From: Branchiostoma floridae
Taxonomy: Eukaryota; Chordata; Leptocardii; Amphioxiformes; Branchiostomatidae
NCBI RefSeq assembly: GCF_000003815.2
Contig: NC_049992.1
Span: forward strand, 11,632,953-11,696,952
Direction of reading: 5' to 3'
Length of the DNA: 64,000 nt
The notes under the pieces are model-generated. The model searched no databases, was not told where the DNA came from, and saw nothing but the letters and a program-made list of their open reading frames with translations. The translations under genes and the position numbers were made by a program. Shown here one piece after another: positions 49,001 through 61,515 of the stretch. Every line of letters begins with the position of its first letter. The stretch's first letter is position 1.

Positions 49001-52000
49001 TTACTTTCCGAAGTAGCGCATACGCTCTTCGTTCAAAGATACAAAGTCAGTTACGATGGCATTCAAGTCCATAGTGTCTACAATGTCCTTGTGCACATGT
49101 AACAACATACAGTTGTTAAGCCTTTGTTCTGTCATGGACGACCGGAGGTAGGTGAGGAGCCTCTTGAGTGACGAGAACGCCCTCTCGGATGTTGAAGACG
49201 TAATGGGGATGGTGAGGTATAGCCGGAGCAGTTTGTGAGTCTGTGAGAATGTTGTGCGGTGAGACCCAGCTGACATGGCGGAGCAGATGGTGCGGATGCT
49301 GGTTACCTTCTTCACGTCAGGAAGCTCCTGCTTGACGATGTCTGGGAGCATGGAGAGGTGGATGGTAAGCTTGCGCTGATCCAAGTCGTTCGCGAATACG
49401 GAAGACATGACCTCATCCATGTGGCCTGAGAAGTCATTGCCGTTTGCAGCCTCTAGGAGGACCTTCTCCATGGCAACAACAGGTTTGAGGAAGTCCTGAT
49501 CAAATCTCTGTGACAGCTCGCCGATCAGTAGATCGCACGCCTGGAAGAACACCTGACGGTAGAAGTCCTTGGGGGTCGCATGCCGGTGTGGATCACTTCC
49601 TTCGTCGAGCCGTCTGGGCTGGCGCCGGTAGCGTGGTAAGGCTGGCTTGCCGAGGTCCAGCCCTCTAGCCGTCTCCTCCGTTGCGCTGAAGAAAGTGTCG
49701 AAGGCTTCATCTGTCCGCAGCCTACCGTAGTGTTCCTTCAGGGCATTGACAGACGAAACGGCTTCTTGAACACTTAGGTCCTTCTTCTGTAACGTTTTGG
49801 ACACTTCCTCCGCTGCAGAGAAAAGGCGATGGCCGAAACGTATCGCGAACAAGGTGTCAAACTTCTCCAGTGCCGTGAGAACACCGCCCGCTTTTAGACC
49901 ATAGTCATCTCTCGTCGTGACGTTCACTTCGTGCATTGTGTCCATGATGGTCCCGTAGTTACTCAGAATGCTGTTCAGTGCTTCTGTCCTCACTGTCCAG
50001 CGTGTGGGGCACAGAGGCTTGACTGTGCCACTTGAGTCGTTGTCTCCAGAGGCAGCGAGTTGGTGGAACAGCGTCTTTCTCTTTGGCGAGTAGTTGATCA
50101 ACCTGTCTATCTCCTTTGCAATGTCAATTGCATCTCGAATTGACACTATTTGTCTGCAGACGTCTTGAAGACATAGGTTGAGAGAGTGAGCCCAGCAGTG
50201 CACTGGAACAGCTGCAGGCTCCTCGCTCCTTATGCGTGTGGCCACTCCAGAACGATGGCCCTGCATATTAGCCGCCCCATCATACGCCTGCCCGCGGCAC
50301 AGTTTAAGAGGAATGCCTGTCCGGAGCAGAGTGTCTTTGATGGCATTTGTGATGGTGGCGGCGTTTGTGGAGGGTAGTTGATATAGACCGAGGCTGTCTT
50401 CATGAACTTCATAGTTACTGTCCACGTAACGGATGCTTATGTTCAGCTGTTCGTTGCACGCAACATCCGTCGCTTCGTCGGCAATGATAGCGAACCACGC
50501 TGGATCATTGCCGTTGATGCGTTCAAGGACGGAGCGCAACACGTTATGGCCCATGAGGGTGATCAGTTCATTGATTGTGTCATGGGACATGAAGCGGCTT
50601 TGTTGTAGCCATGACCGAACAACGTCACTGTCGGCAGCCCAGGTTTGAAGCAGGTGATAGAGATTCCCATCCTTATCAAGGTGACCTCTGACAGCAAGCC
50701 CTTGCCTTAACAAGTACCTCAAGGCTGTCAGCTGTTTTAGCAAGCCATCCCGATGTAGCTGTTGTTGTCCTGTGATCTGTGAGTTGATATGACTGGAGAT
50801 GGATGGGCCGCTAACAGCGGAGCACTTCATGACGGCTTCTTTGTGTGCGTCTGACTCGGCGTGAGTGTCAAATTTATCAATTGCTTTTTTGTAGTTATCG
50901 AATCCGGTTGTCACGAAGGCAGGTTCGACTTTAGTAGAAAGGGCGAAGAGCTTACGTTGTGTAGCGTAGCGACAAGTGGCACAGAACACCTTGCGCCGTT
51001 GTGTGCACAGTGTGACCCACCCGCGGTCCGTGTACCAGCTGGAGAGGAACTTTCTGCCCTTGTTCTGAAATGTACCGAGGACTGCAGGATCTTTTGGCTG
51101 AAACGCAGTAGGACCTTTCATGGTACATCCTTTGCAGTCACAATTAGCAGACGTCGGGGTCTCCGTCTCTGTATCTTCTGACGTCATCTGAGTAGTGGCT
51201 GTGGTCGGCGCCTTCTCCGTCTCTGCTGACGTCATCTGAGTAGTGGCTGTGGTCGGCGCCTTCTCCGTCTCTGCTGACGTCATCTGAGTAGTGGCTGTGG
51301 TCGGCGCCTTCTCCGTCTCTGCTGACGTCATCTGAGTAGTGGCTGTGGTCGGCGCCTTCTCCGTCTCTGCTGACGTCATCTGAGTAGTGGCTGTGGTCGG
51401 CGCCTTCTCCGTCTCTGCTGACGTCATCTGAGTAGTGGCTGTGGGCGGCGCCTTCTCCGTCTCTGCTGACGTCATCTGTGTAGTGACAGTGGTCTCTGTA
51501 TCTGACGACTAAAGTCCAAAATATACATTCACATTTTAGAAAAGGCTTGGCAACGATTTTAGCGACATAGGGCCACTACAAGAGACTGCTTCAGTCGTCC
51601 CAAAGCGGCAATTATCCTAAAGTTATCTTTATTAGTAGTCATGTCACATTTGAACAAGGAGCTTTCATCAGATTTGAAATTTGAACAAGGAGCTTTCATC
51701 AGATTTGAAATTTAAAATGTTCAAGTCTTTTATCTGTGCGCTATCCTTCCTCTTCAGTCGATCCTCGGCGCGTAGTCCACATTCAAGTGCCACATGCTTC
51801 ATGGCTTCATAGTAATGACGCTAGCACAAGCCAACAAGTTTATTGAACTATAAATGTATTCATAAGCAAGGACGACAAAACCATGACGCAGAACAGTTGA
51901 TAAAACCTTACTCAACTATAGATCGAGGCTTATCAATTATAGTATAAACGTACGAGACCCGGTGAAAAAAAAAGTATACATACATCATAGCACCAGCATT

Positions 52001-52824
52001 TTTTTGAACATCTGTGACCAACAAATAGAGCTATTTCAGTCTCAACGGGAACAAGGAAAACAAATCGAGTTTTTATTGGTTAAAGAAACAACAAAGAACC
52101 CGACTTTCAAAAATCGCTTATTTTAATGAGATCAAATATGCGCAAGACGCCGTTTGCTTGTTTGGAAGCAAGCATAACAATAGCTTAAAACAAAGGGGTG
52201 TGAATCGCTGACCATAGCTCGCGTCCCCACGCCGTGTAAAATGAAAAAAAAAATATGGCGGCGGGCATGCATCTTCAAACGTTTTTTTTCCCGATTCCTC
52301 AGGAAAATTTGCGTCGCAATGTTTAAAGCAGCCTTCTTAGTCGAAGCGTTCCTTTGATGACGGGGCGCTCCACTAGCGGAAACGCCGATCACTTGTATCA
52401 ACAGATACTGTATTCGATCTAATCTGGCAAATTACGAAGTGGGGAGTATGAGAGCCGCGCTTGCTTGCATGGAACTAATTAAGTCCGTGTGTGGTCACTG
52501 ATCAGTTCAAAACATACTTCATTCTAACCGTAAATGGCGCACCGAATCGTCATCCGAAAGTGAAATCAACAAGAAAACAGAGCACTATCATAATTTGTAT
52601 CGGTGCCATTGTATGATACAGGGTCAAAACAGCTAGCGCAAAAATTCCAAGACAAGATTATGAACATTTACCTTGTTTTGCAGCTCACCCCTTCGGGAAT
52701 CGTCGGCGTTGTTGTTGTTGTTCTCTTGCTGAGGAACACGGGCGAAAAATGATTCGATTGAAGACATTGTTGGTTTCTTCCTGGACGTCTTGCGCTCTGG
52801 GGCCGCTTTCCTTTTCGGTGCCAT
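49001..52824 (-). CDS. hAT transposase (TTF zinc finger, DUF4371-like), two exons
   Basis: Exon 1 is 52824-52672 and exon 2 is 51508-49001; they join in phase 0 (donor AAG-GTAAAT, acceptor TTTAG-TCG) to give 886 aa. The start MAPKRK has a good ATG context; the longer open frame upstream lies in the transposon end and is not chosen. Residues 21-27 SSIESFF resemble a PCNA-binding box. A 16-aa repeat, MTSAETEKAPTTATTQ, runs six times from about residue 63, with a seventh degenerate unit. A TTF-type zinc finger follows (about 203-273), then the RNase-H-like catalytic core: ADEATD (D near 395), AYDGAAN (D near 461), HCWAHSLNL (about 488-496), and SERAFS (E near 826) inside the C-terminal hAT dimerisation region. 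All key residues are present, so the enzyme could be functional. The protein would cut and paste the element in the nucleus. Confidence 0.92.
51183..51475 (-). repeat. 48-bp coding minisatellite in the transposase gene
   Basis: Six near-identical 48-bp units, each encoding MTSAETEKAPTTATTQ (one has P for T), are followed by a degenerate unit. The spacing keeps the frame. Unit number may vary between alleles. Confidence 0.95.
51651..51712. repeat. 31-bp direct duplication in the transposase intron
   Basis: TGAACAAGGAGCTTTCATCA plus GATTTGAAATT occurs twice in tandem, starting at 51651 and 51682, without visible differences. Confidence 0.95.
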
Positions 52825-53289
52825 GATGAGGACACGTCCGAGAGTCGCGGGGCTAAACTTTCCCTGACCGCACTGGCCGCTGGGAATTTTAGACTTTTTC
52901 CCGAGAATTTCCGAGAGGCTCCGAGGTACGCCGAATAATACGGGCGAAAGAGTCACCGATTCTTCCATATTTGGTGCGTTGTCGTGTCACATGACTCCTC
53001 TTCTTATCACGAGGAAGCATCGCGAAATAACTTGCTTCTCCCACCGCAGTGCCGCACGCCCTGGCCGTACGCAGTGATTCTTTATTGGCATTTGTGGTGG
53101 ATTTAAGTGAAAAATACACAAAAGGTTTCAGCTTGATTTTTGGGGGGGCGTCGCCCCCCCAACATTTTTTCCGGGGGGGCGACCGCCCCCCCTGCCCCCC
53201 CGGTGCCGCCGCCACTGCAAGTGTGATTGAGTGTGTGTTGTCTTACATCAAAAGTCCTTTGTCTGGTGCAACTGTGAATATGGCTGTGG

Positions 53290-53410
53290 ATACAAGTGGT
53301 TTGTCTCAGTAGTACAGCATGTATTGCTTGTACTATCCAGAGTCATCACAACAAGGAAAGCCTCCTTGTTTCATAGGGTGAATTAAAAGCCTACTTTACT
53401 TTACTTTAAC
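53290..53410 (+). mobile_element. Possible LINE 3' end with (TTTAC)n tail
   Basis: AGCATGTATTGCTTGTACTA, then a CAAGGAAAGCCTCCTTG hairpin and GGGTGAATTAAAAGCC, precede three TTTAC-like units. The pattern matches LINE 3' tails, but no coding remains. Confidence 0.35.
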
Positions 53411-53806
53411 AATCATTTGTGGGCAAATTAATGAGCACCCTATTCTTGGATTTTTTCACCATAACATGCACCTTCCTAGTAAATTGTTTTGGCTGGACAA
53501 TATCTGGACAATATCATGCGTCACCAGCTGGCTGATACAGAAGCCACACCCCCAGTGATCTCATGCATATGATTAACTGTGGACCAATCATCCGACAGAC
53601 AGTCTCCCCAGTGTCTGGCGGACTGTTATTTCCTGTAAGTAGCATGTGTGTATCAGGCCCTCTCAGTCCGTAGAGGCATGCGAACCTGTCCACAAGACAA
53701 GCAGCAGGCACAATAGAAGATTTCTGACTTTGTGCCAAGCAGGCAGCATGTATCTGTAGTGGCTTTGTTGCTGGCAGACTTTGGACTCTATTTGGTTTCT
53801 CTTTAG

Positions 53807-53947
53807 AAGTGGGACTTTGTGTATACTGCCACGGTGGATTTTCTGACAGAAGTTGGTGGAGATTTTCGGAAAACCTGCCTGAAGATGCGTCTTCCGCGTG
53901 TAGAGTTTGACATGGAAGAAATGGTGCAGTTGGTAGGGTTCAGTATG
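53807..53947 (+). CDS. Tentative gene: main internal exon
   Basis: Forty-seven codons between TTTCTCTTTAG and a strong GTAAGT donor, phase 0 on both sides. It reads KWDFVYTATVDFLTEVGG, then DFRKTCLKMRLPRVEFDMEE, then MVQLVGFSM. The alternation of hydrophobic and charged residues looks like folded protein. I do not recognise the family. This is the best-supported exon of the chain. Confidence 0.5.
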
Positions 53948-54948
53948 GTAAGTATTACTATTCACTCAACTATATTGTTTGGGGAAGACTCTGAAGATGT
54001 TTTTGTGAAGGATTTGAGCTTTCCATTCTGACAGTGAGGCAGGGCAGCTTGGCACAAATAGATATACCAAGTTGATTTATTATGAAGCTATCCATAAATT
54101 TCTTTGCTGGTTGTAAACAGGAGTTTTATCTCTCTTTCCAAGTGGAAAACAGTATTTCCACTGCGGTACTTGAATGTCATAAAGGATTTAGTGGAATGTG
54201 GTTAATCCGTAATGTGGTTTTGCATCTCAATACCCTCCCTTGCCAAGCAGAGGAGTAGGCATGGTGTACATATTATGTATATGTATGGGTGCATGGGGCC
54301 TTCCAAAATGCATGATGACTCACTACAGAGTACTGTACAGTGTAAAAACGTAAAAGACTGCTCAATGATATGATATTTTAGCTCTTTTACCCATACCTTG
54401 ATATGAAATCCTGCTCCAGTGGCAATAATAGGTTGCTAAGTTGTCAAAAGTGCAGCCTTGTAGGTGTTGACAGGAGAAAGTGAAAGTCTGTCTCCAATTG
54501 AAGAAGTCCCAAAGGACTGGGATGCATAATTAGCATTGAGTTGACCTACAAAGGTAGTGTTAATATGCACCACATGTTTCAGAACATAGGCAATAAGAAT
54601 TTTGCTGACTCTGCAATACAAGAATTTGTTCTGTTCTGACTCTTTATATTGATGCATGTCCTGCCAGACATGTATGGAAAATCAAGGAAATATTTTATTA
54701 AGAGATGTCCAGACAGGAGTTTCTCCAATACAAAGTTAGCTCGCAAGCATCAGATAGGAACCAGCTGTTGTGGTGGGGCTATTTTGGTTAGTGCAACTAA
54801 TGAATGGCCTTGTTGCAAAGAGAAAGACACTGAACCATACAAAGTTTCTGCTTTCACCTTTGGTACACTAGTAGTTGTTACCTTGTGAGTCGGAGTTGTG
54901 ACACATGGTGTCTCAAATCTCCTAGACATGACTGACATCTTATTACAG
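53948..54948. other. Intron-like stretch
   Basis: Nothing supported between the two proposed exons. Confidence 0.35.
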
Positions 54949-54968
54949 CTGACTTGTTGTGCACAAAG
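54949..54968 (+). CDS. Tentative gene: 20-base microexon
   Basis: Bounded by CATCTTATTACAG and GTAAGA. It reads LTCCAQ plus two bases, phase 0 in and phase 2 out. It would link 53947 to 55653 in frame. Very short, so weak on its own. Confidence 0.2.
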
Positions 54969-55652
54969 GTAAGAAGTCTAGTAACGGATTTACTGTCGTT
55001 CCGAGGCGGGTTTACCGGCTGTTCAATTGTCGGCTGTTTACCCGCCACTCCAGGCGATAGCAGATGATATTATCACATGACATCAGGCAGTTTAACTGAC
55101 TTGACCTGTGCTCAGCAAACCTTTTGTTTGGCGAACTGTTAACACAATTGGAAGGGTATGTTGTTCCCAGTTTTCTCTCCTGTACATGCCTAGGATGTGC
55201 GTAAGACGTTCTTGTTCCTGCAGATTCCGCCTTGTGAAGAAACCATTCTTACTCTGCTCGCTGTTTGGCGACAACTCGATGTGTAGTGTGTAAACCCAAA
55301 CACAAGTGTGGTAAACAAAACGTCACCAATAATCCGCTGGCGCTGGAGGAATTCTGAAGACATTGTTTGTGTTTCTGTGAAAGGAAGGATGCTGTGAAGA
55401 CAAACATCACAAGCTGCTTGTATAGTTGTAATATACTTTGCTGTTTCTCTATTAGGCTTAGCAATAAACAACAGTTTTGACAATGATTCTCCACTTTTCC
55501 TGTAAAGCAGAAATCAGAACTGAGTTGCTGCCATAAATTTTTCCTGAAGCTTGGAATTTTGTCTGAAGAAATAATGTTGTCAACACAAATTAGCAGAGTA
55601 TAAACAGAAATTAAGTGGTAGGTGTTGTATTTTCACTGCTGTTTCCAGCAAG

Positions 55653-55788
55653 GCCATCAAAACAAGCCAAGGTCATGATGAGACACATGCATGACTCACG
55701 GTACCCCTGCCTACCTTTGCACGGGAAATGCATCATTACTGATCCAGACATGCAGGTCCCTGTGCGTGGGCAGAACACTCTGATTGTT
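55653..55788 (+). CDS. Tentative gene: internal exon
   Basis: The text is PSKQAKVMMRHMHDSRYPCL, then PLHGKCIITDPDMQVPVRGQ, then NTLIV. It ends in GTT with a GTGAGC donor, phase 0 out. The 5' edge is uncertain: TTTCCAG four bases upstream is the stronger acceptor, but the one at 55652 fits the microexon phase. Protein family not recognised. Confidence 0.4.
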
Positions 55789-56805
55789 GTGAGCGTTTTT
55801 AGAAAGCAACAATATGTTTACTCTGACCTTTCTGACTGATGATTCAATTGAGTGACTTTAAAGTTAGATAGAACAAGTAGAATTGTACATGGTTATTCAT
55901 TCAGTCATAGATGTCTTAAAAACTTTGGAAAACTTGCAATTATTCTGTGATAACTTAATTCTATAGATGTGATGCAATATATGAATTATTGCATCATTTC
56001 TGTAGTTCTTTGTTGGAAGGGCCCTCATAAATTGGAGAGTTTTCACCAGACAGTAATACAAACAGTTGTCAGACAGAGATGGTATACAGACCAGCCTGTG
56101 GTTTCCATGTGGGTGTCCCCCTACAAGAAGTCAGTAACTAGACATGGTCTGGGTAGTTTTGGAGAACCAACCCCCTACTTTGACAGGAAGAGGTGTGTTT
56201 TTCCTTTACATCAAATGTCAGGTTGAATGTGAACACAGTTCTTTTCTGAGTCTGGGAGTCCGTACATGCAGGGTGTATCCAGTGGCATGTCATATGGTAG
56301 CCTAGGCAGATGTTGATAGGACTTTGGGCTACTGGGGGTAGGGAGCCAGAAATGTTAATTTCATGGGAACAGGATGTCTTCAATTTTCCATGGATTTCAA
56401 CCAACCTTTTTCTCTGCTTCCCAGATAATAATTGAATAATAGCTATGTGGCCTAGAAATGTACACCATAAACTTGCATATTTTCTTTTAGATATTTCACA
56501 GTTTGGAACATATTTTGCAACTGTAACCTACTATAAGGCAACTTGTTGACTGATTTCTGCAGCTTTCTTTCTTGTTTTGTTGACTCCGGATGTACCCTTT
56601 GTCAGCAAACTAAGTAACAGACAAATAAGAGTCCCTGTTGGTTGTCTTCCTCGTGACCGTTGCTAGGAATGATACAAATTGCCACTGATAAGGCTGGCAT
56701 GCACATGGTTTTTAAGAGGGTGTGATGCTATGTTTAGCACCCTAAGAAAGCATCAGAAGATACCGCAGCCTCTTCCTGCTCGTTTAGCATAATGGCACAT
56801 TTCAG

Positions 56806-56830
56806 GTAATCACTGAAGAGGCCATCAAAG
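56806..56830 (+). CDS. Tentative gene: 25-base exon
   Basis: Bounded by GGCACATTTCAG and GTACCT. It reads VITEEAIK, phase 0 in and phase 1 out, matching both neighbours. Short, so supported mainly by phase. Confidence 0.25.
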
Positions 56831-56935
56831 GTACCTACAGGTGATTACCAGGGATGCCCTTTAATCGAAAAGGATCAAAGACAGTTGGTAGTTCCTGAAC
56901 CATTACTTTTCACCAAAGTGTGGTGAAAGAACACA

Positions 56936-57606
56936 CGCTTTACACTAGGTTTTTCTGAGACGTCTTGGCCAAGACCGTCTCAAGACCGTCTCAGCCAAGA
57001 CGTCTCAGCCACAGTGTAAAGAGCGATTTGGGGTCTCAAGACCAGATTTCCTGCTGTGCGTCTTGAGACCACATCAGATGTGGTCTCAAGACGCTCAGCA
57101 GGGGTGTGAAGACGCACAGCAGGAGTGCCAAGACCCATTTTTTACTGTGTAAAGAGAACGGTCTTAGAAAATTCGTCTCAGAGCCTGCTCAGGGCCAACT
57201 TTGAGCGGTATTTGTAGGTCAAAGGGTATGTATCATTGAGCCTACCAAGTGCAATCTCTACAGCATTTTGGATCTGTGTTTACTAGGAGGTTGTTTTTCA
57301 TTGTAAATTTTTTTTTCTTATTTTCGACACCTTTTTTTACCTCTTTAAACAGGGACTGTTTTTTTCTGATAGTTGTTGGGGTCCACTACAATCCAACCAT
57401 CTATATTTCCCCTGCATTTGTGGAAAAACTGCCTACTTATTACAGAGGAAAGTGTGTGGTTAAATGCAGAGACACAGAATAATGTCTGCAAGCCTGCTCT
57501 GCAGGGAGTCCAAGACAGCTTGTCACAGCGTGTGTAAAGCTCTCGTTAAAGGTCTTGGCTGAGACGGTCTTGGCCAAGACGTCTCAGAAAAACCTAGTGT
57601 AAAGCG
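56936..57606. mobile_element. MITE with 47-bp terminal inverted repeats
   Basis: Both ends read CGCTTTACACTAGGTTTTTC, then TGAGACGTCTTGGCCAAGAC and CGTCTCA. The interior holds further GAGACG and GTCTTGG motifs, including an 18-bp perfect palindrome pair at 57058-57075 and 57077-57094. No open frame of note. No clear target duplication. Confidence 0.88.
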
Positions 57607-58738
57607 AGTGGAAGACAGGAAAGAAATCACTGTTTGTGTCAAAATTGATCAGAATTGAAGAGTCTTGTACTTTTATTGCTGTTGTTATGTAGATTGTTTT
57701 TTGAGATACTTCAGTGCTTCATCGCTTGTTGTCAGCTTGAGTTTCTTATATGTATGGTATTGGAATAGTGTAAAAAAAGTAGGGCCCACTAGCAGGGTCA
57801 TCTGTGTAGCTGAAGCTGATAGAGTGGGGAATAGAGATCCCCAGTGCAGATTCTCCTGATGATATGTATTTTTGCTGTCCTTGGAATGCTGGCATTCCCA
57901 CTGGTGGTGGAATTGGATTGAAGGAGTTTTATGTACCATGACAGATAAATGGGACTGAGTCCAAATGTCTCCATACATCATTATGACATATGCCTTATGG
58001 TGTTTTACTGATAGCCATAGAGGGAATCAAAACATAGTAAGTGAGCATCCTTATGCTCCACAGGACTCTCTCCCAATAGTTTAATCATGTCCGACCTAAA
58101 GGGCATCACATTAACAGATATGCCAAGCAGGAAATCTTAGTTCATTTCAGATTGATGAGGCCAATTGGGAATATGATCTTTGGAAATGTCAGGAAGCTAT
58201 TTATATAAAAACTTTCTGACAACTTTTCGTTTTCATTTTTATATAGTCCAGCTTTTTTTTCACTCCCAACATGCTTGAGGTTAGTATAAACAAATTAAGT
58301 TTTAAAACTAGAGGGTAGTTGTTAGGTTGTTATTTCATTAATATAGGGAGTTATATAGAAGATCATCCAAATGTTTTAGATCATGGAGAAGCTACCATGT
58401 TAATCTTTAGGATTAGAGGGATTAGGGGAAATGGGGATCATACCAGCAGTTGTCAAAGTAGATTAGCTGTAATTTGGTAGATGGAACATGGTATCTTAGC
58501 AGGGGGGAAATCTACACAGTTTGCAAATCATCTTCTGAACGAGGTGATTTGCATAGCATGTTTTAACACATTCCACCACAAAGTTAATTGGTTTGAGTTT
58601 AACTAAGTTCAAATTTTCAAAATCTTGATGGATCATAGTCGATAGTGTTTAGACCTTTGCACTTATGCATTGAACAGGCACAATGTTTATTAACTGTGAC
58701 AAGTACATGTTTGAGTTAACTTTTAAGTGATTTTGCAG

Positions 58739-58841
58739 CCCAACACTCATCATACAGCTCTGTTACAGTTCAGAAAAAGCAGGAGTTTGGTTCCATCCAA
58801 TTTTACTTGCATCATGGATTTTCTTCTCCACAAGCCTGTGG
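58739..58841 (+). CDS. Tentative gene: internal exon
   Basis: Between AGTGATTTTGCAG and GTATGT. With one base carried over it reads AQHSSYSSVTVQKKQEFG, then SIQFYLHHGFSSPQAC and a split Gly codon; phase 1 in and phase 2 out. A second frame is also open, but this one fits the upstream phase. Confidence 0.35.
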
Positions 58842-58999
58842 GTATGTCAGCTTAGGGTTAGATGGAGTTTGTCATTGATCTGACTACTTCAAGTATGAAA
58901 CGAAAGTGAGAATCATGATGTTATTTCAATTCTAGACAAGGTTCGTGTTGGATATTATGCAGAAACATATCCTTATTGCTACCTTGTATAGCAATTAAG

Positions 59000-61420
59000 A
59001 CAACGCTACGTGTCATTGGTATAGAAGTAGTAATCATCACGGCTTGGCTGCAACTGTGTTCCAGACAGAATAACGATTACTGAATTGATTATGCCACTGG
59101 CTATGACCCTTTGTTCCTCACTCTGATGCTCTCTAGGCTTGACCCACACAAAACTGTCAATTTTTCCCATTTACTCAATTAATTTAGGAAAATCCCTTGT
59201 CAATTTGGACAAATTTGCATGGAAATTAAGAGCTGTGCCAATATATATTGCCAGCAGGTGTAATAAAAGTATGTGCAGTGTTTTTGATGAACTAATTTCA
59301 GAAATTAGTAGTTTCATTTTTATTAAAATGCAACATACATCCAGAGTATCAAGTATCTTGCAAGTACCACAATGCAACCTGTAAATTTTCCTTCTCACTT
59401 TTGGTGTAGATTGTCCGCTATGCCTTTTATCTGTATTGAGTTTGATTTATAGCCACCATCACCTTTACAGCCATGCTATCACAAGTTATTGCTCTTCCAA
59501 GGAAACCAGAAATACGCTCCCACTGAGGATTACCTTGAAAAGTTTCCTCCCCAAGTGGAGATGATGACTGTGGCCTGGAGGAACATGTTATACCTGAACA
59601 GGGAGTTGGTTTGATAGGTATGATAAATCAAGAAGTCTCCTGCTGCCTGTGAGGTTTCAAGGGAGGTGAAGCATCTTGTTCTATCTCTCTGATAAATCCA
59701 CACAGTATTAATCACTCTTCAATACAATACAATATAATACCAGCTAGTTAGCTGCCTAGTGCCCATATTGTATTGTCCTTGTTGTAATTTGAATAAATTC
59801 GAAGTAAAAGACAATTCAATGCAATAGGAATAATGAAACTTGTCCACAAATTATTTCTGATTTTGTAGAGATAGTGAGATACTGTATTCAAAATTGAATA
59901 CAGTATCTCTTTATCAGACCCAAACTTTATATAGATCAAATGCAATTTTCTATTGGTTCTGTAAACACTTCTGCCTATTGTAGTCAAAAGGTCATAGTTT
60001 GGTGGAAAATATCTATGCTTACAGAAAATCTAAAACCCCTTTCATGATTGAGTCAACAGAAATTAATAGTTACCTGTACCTTCTGTATTACCCATTCATT
60101 ACAGTACTATTTTGAAACTACAACAAAAGGGATGCTAAAATTAGCCGCATGTTCGTGACCTTCCATTGAAACACACCAGTCCTGTTGAGCCAAAAATAGA
60201 AGCAAAGACAATATCAGTGGTGAACAGAGGTTCTATAGTGTTATGTACCAGCACAGTGGATGGTGCCAGAGCTCACAAAGATAGATTATCTTGGGGAAGC
60301 AGGCATTGTTACACTTCCTGTGCAGTTTTCAGTACCCAGAAAGACTTTAAATTTGGTGAAATTGATAGTCTAAAACCAAGAAGAATGTTGAATTGCAGTA
60401 AAGTTTCAACCTGTTCAGTTCATCTAATTTCCACCCTTTTAATCCTGCACATGATGAAGGATGGAAGTTATTATTTGTTTGTATATGCCACAAGGACAAC
60501 AAATTCATGCTCAGTTGGACTTCTGAGATCAGATTTAAAGATAACTTCCTTGAAGAGGAAAGGCACTTGTCAGGAGTAGAGGCAGGTGTTTCCTTCATAA
60601 CTGTAGGCTCCTGTCCCTTCCAATATTTGTGATAAGCAGAAAAGGATCAAAGGAGATATAGCATGGTGTTTGAAGGGAGATAAAGTTTGAACATTAGTCA
60701 AACACAGGTGCTTCCTACAGCAGAGTGGGGTTGGATTAACTTTCTTTGCCATCAATAACAAATATGACAAGCTTCTGGGCTGCCTTCTGCACTGTTGTTG
60801 CTCTTCATTAAATACAAGTTTTTGCAACAGAAGTAGGCAAAATGGTACCTATCTAGTTAACAAATGATAAATCCAAACATCTGATTTTTTTTTCAAAGGA
60901 TAAACACAACATGGTACTTCTCTTTATATGTTTTTTTAGGCTTTGAGCAAAACATGTTTTCTTTCCAGTGTGCAGTTCACTCATCAGTCTAGCAACCAAT
61001 CTATATGGAAAAGAAACAAATTAAAGCACAAAAGCAGAAATTAGTTGCAAAACTATGACAAATTGTAACAATTACATGATTTACTAACAAAGACAGGGTC
61101 ATAAAGGCTTTGTAGTTGAGATCAGTTTGGACTTCCCTGTTTACTTTCACACCCTGTTGAGAGAGGAAGGAACACAAGGCAATTCACAGGTTGCCATTAC
61201 TACCTGTGGTGTGACTGCATGCCCCTGGATTAAAAACTGTGTTGTTTCATCCCTACTGTGTATTCTTTTAGTGCTTGTGATTATTGGCTTGTCACAACCT
61301 CCTCTCAACAACGTTGCCCCAAATGTATAAAGAGACAAGGGATACAAAATTTTGCTCCCCTGTTGGACAAGAAAGTCATAAAGCTCAACTTGATTTAGGA
61401 GTTTTCAACAGTCATGTAAC
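59000..61420. other. Intron-like stretch with one palindrome
   Basis: No exon is supported. A palindrome with 16-bp perfect arms (GAGATACTGTATTCAA at 59876-59891 with TTGAATACAGTATCTC at 59894-59909) lies here. An open frame at 60166-60579 has no ATG at its start and no splice logic. Confidence 0.45.
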
Positions 61421-61422
61421 TG

Positions 61423-61515
61423 TAGCCTGATTAAATCTCGCTTATAGCAGCCCACCAAACACCGGGGAGGGGCCAGTTACAGCCCTGGACAGCAGAGTTT
61501 GTGTTACACAGACTA
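61423..61515 (-). mobile_element. TAGYCTG MITE family, copy C, with 9-bp duplication
   Basis: Reverse copy of the element at 42892. It runs from TAGCCTGATTAAATC to GTGTTACACAGACTA. ATGTAACTG lies directly on both sides (61414-61422 and 61516-61524), an exact 9-bp duplication. Confidence 0.9.

Larger units (their letters stand above)
47576..53217 (-). mobile_element. Complete hAT DNA transposon with 5-bp duplication
   Basis: Terminal inverted repeats CAGAGGCGGCGGCAC (47576-47590) and CAGTGGCGGCGGCAC (minus strand, 53217-53203) differ at one base. CAAGT directly flanks both ends (47571-47575, 53218-53222). Subterminal hairpins are dense on the left: two 9-bp stems with GTA and GAA loops (47649-47690), and CCGGGGG with CCCCCGG (47704-47723). 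GGGGGGGCG and CGCCCCCC runs mirror on the right. The element encodes an intact two-exon transposase. hAT elements usually make 8-bp duplications; 5 bp is known only from some hAT subgroups. Confidence 0.92.

Noticed and set aside
55969..56226. Open segment reading RQRWYTDQPVVSMWVSPYKK
   Set aside because: It looks somewhat coding-like, but the acceptor phase does not fit the neighbouring exons and the end has only a weak GTGTGT donor.
60166..60579. 137-codon plus-strand open frame
   Set aside because: No ATG at the start, low-complexity Ser/Thr/Lys text and no splice support; likely chance.
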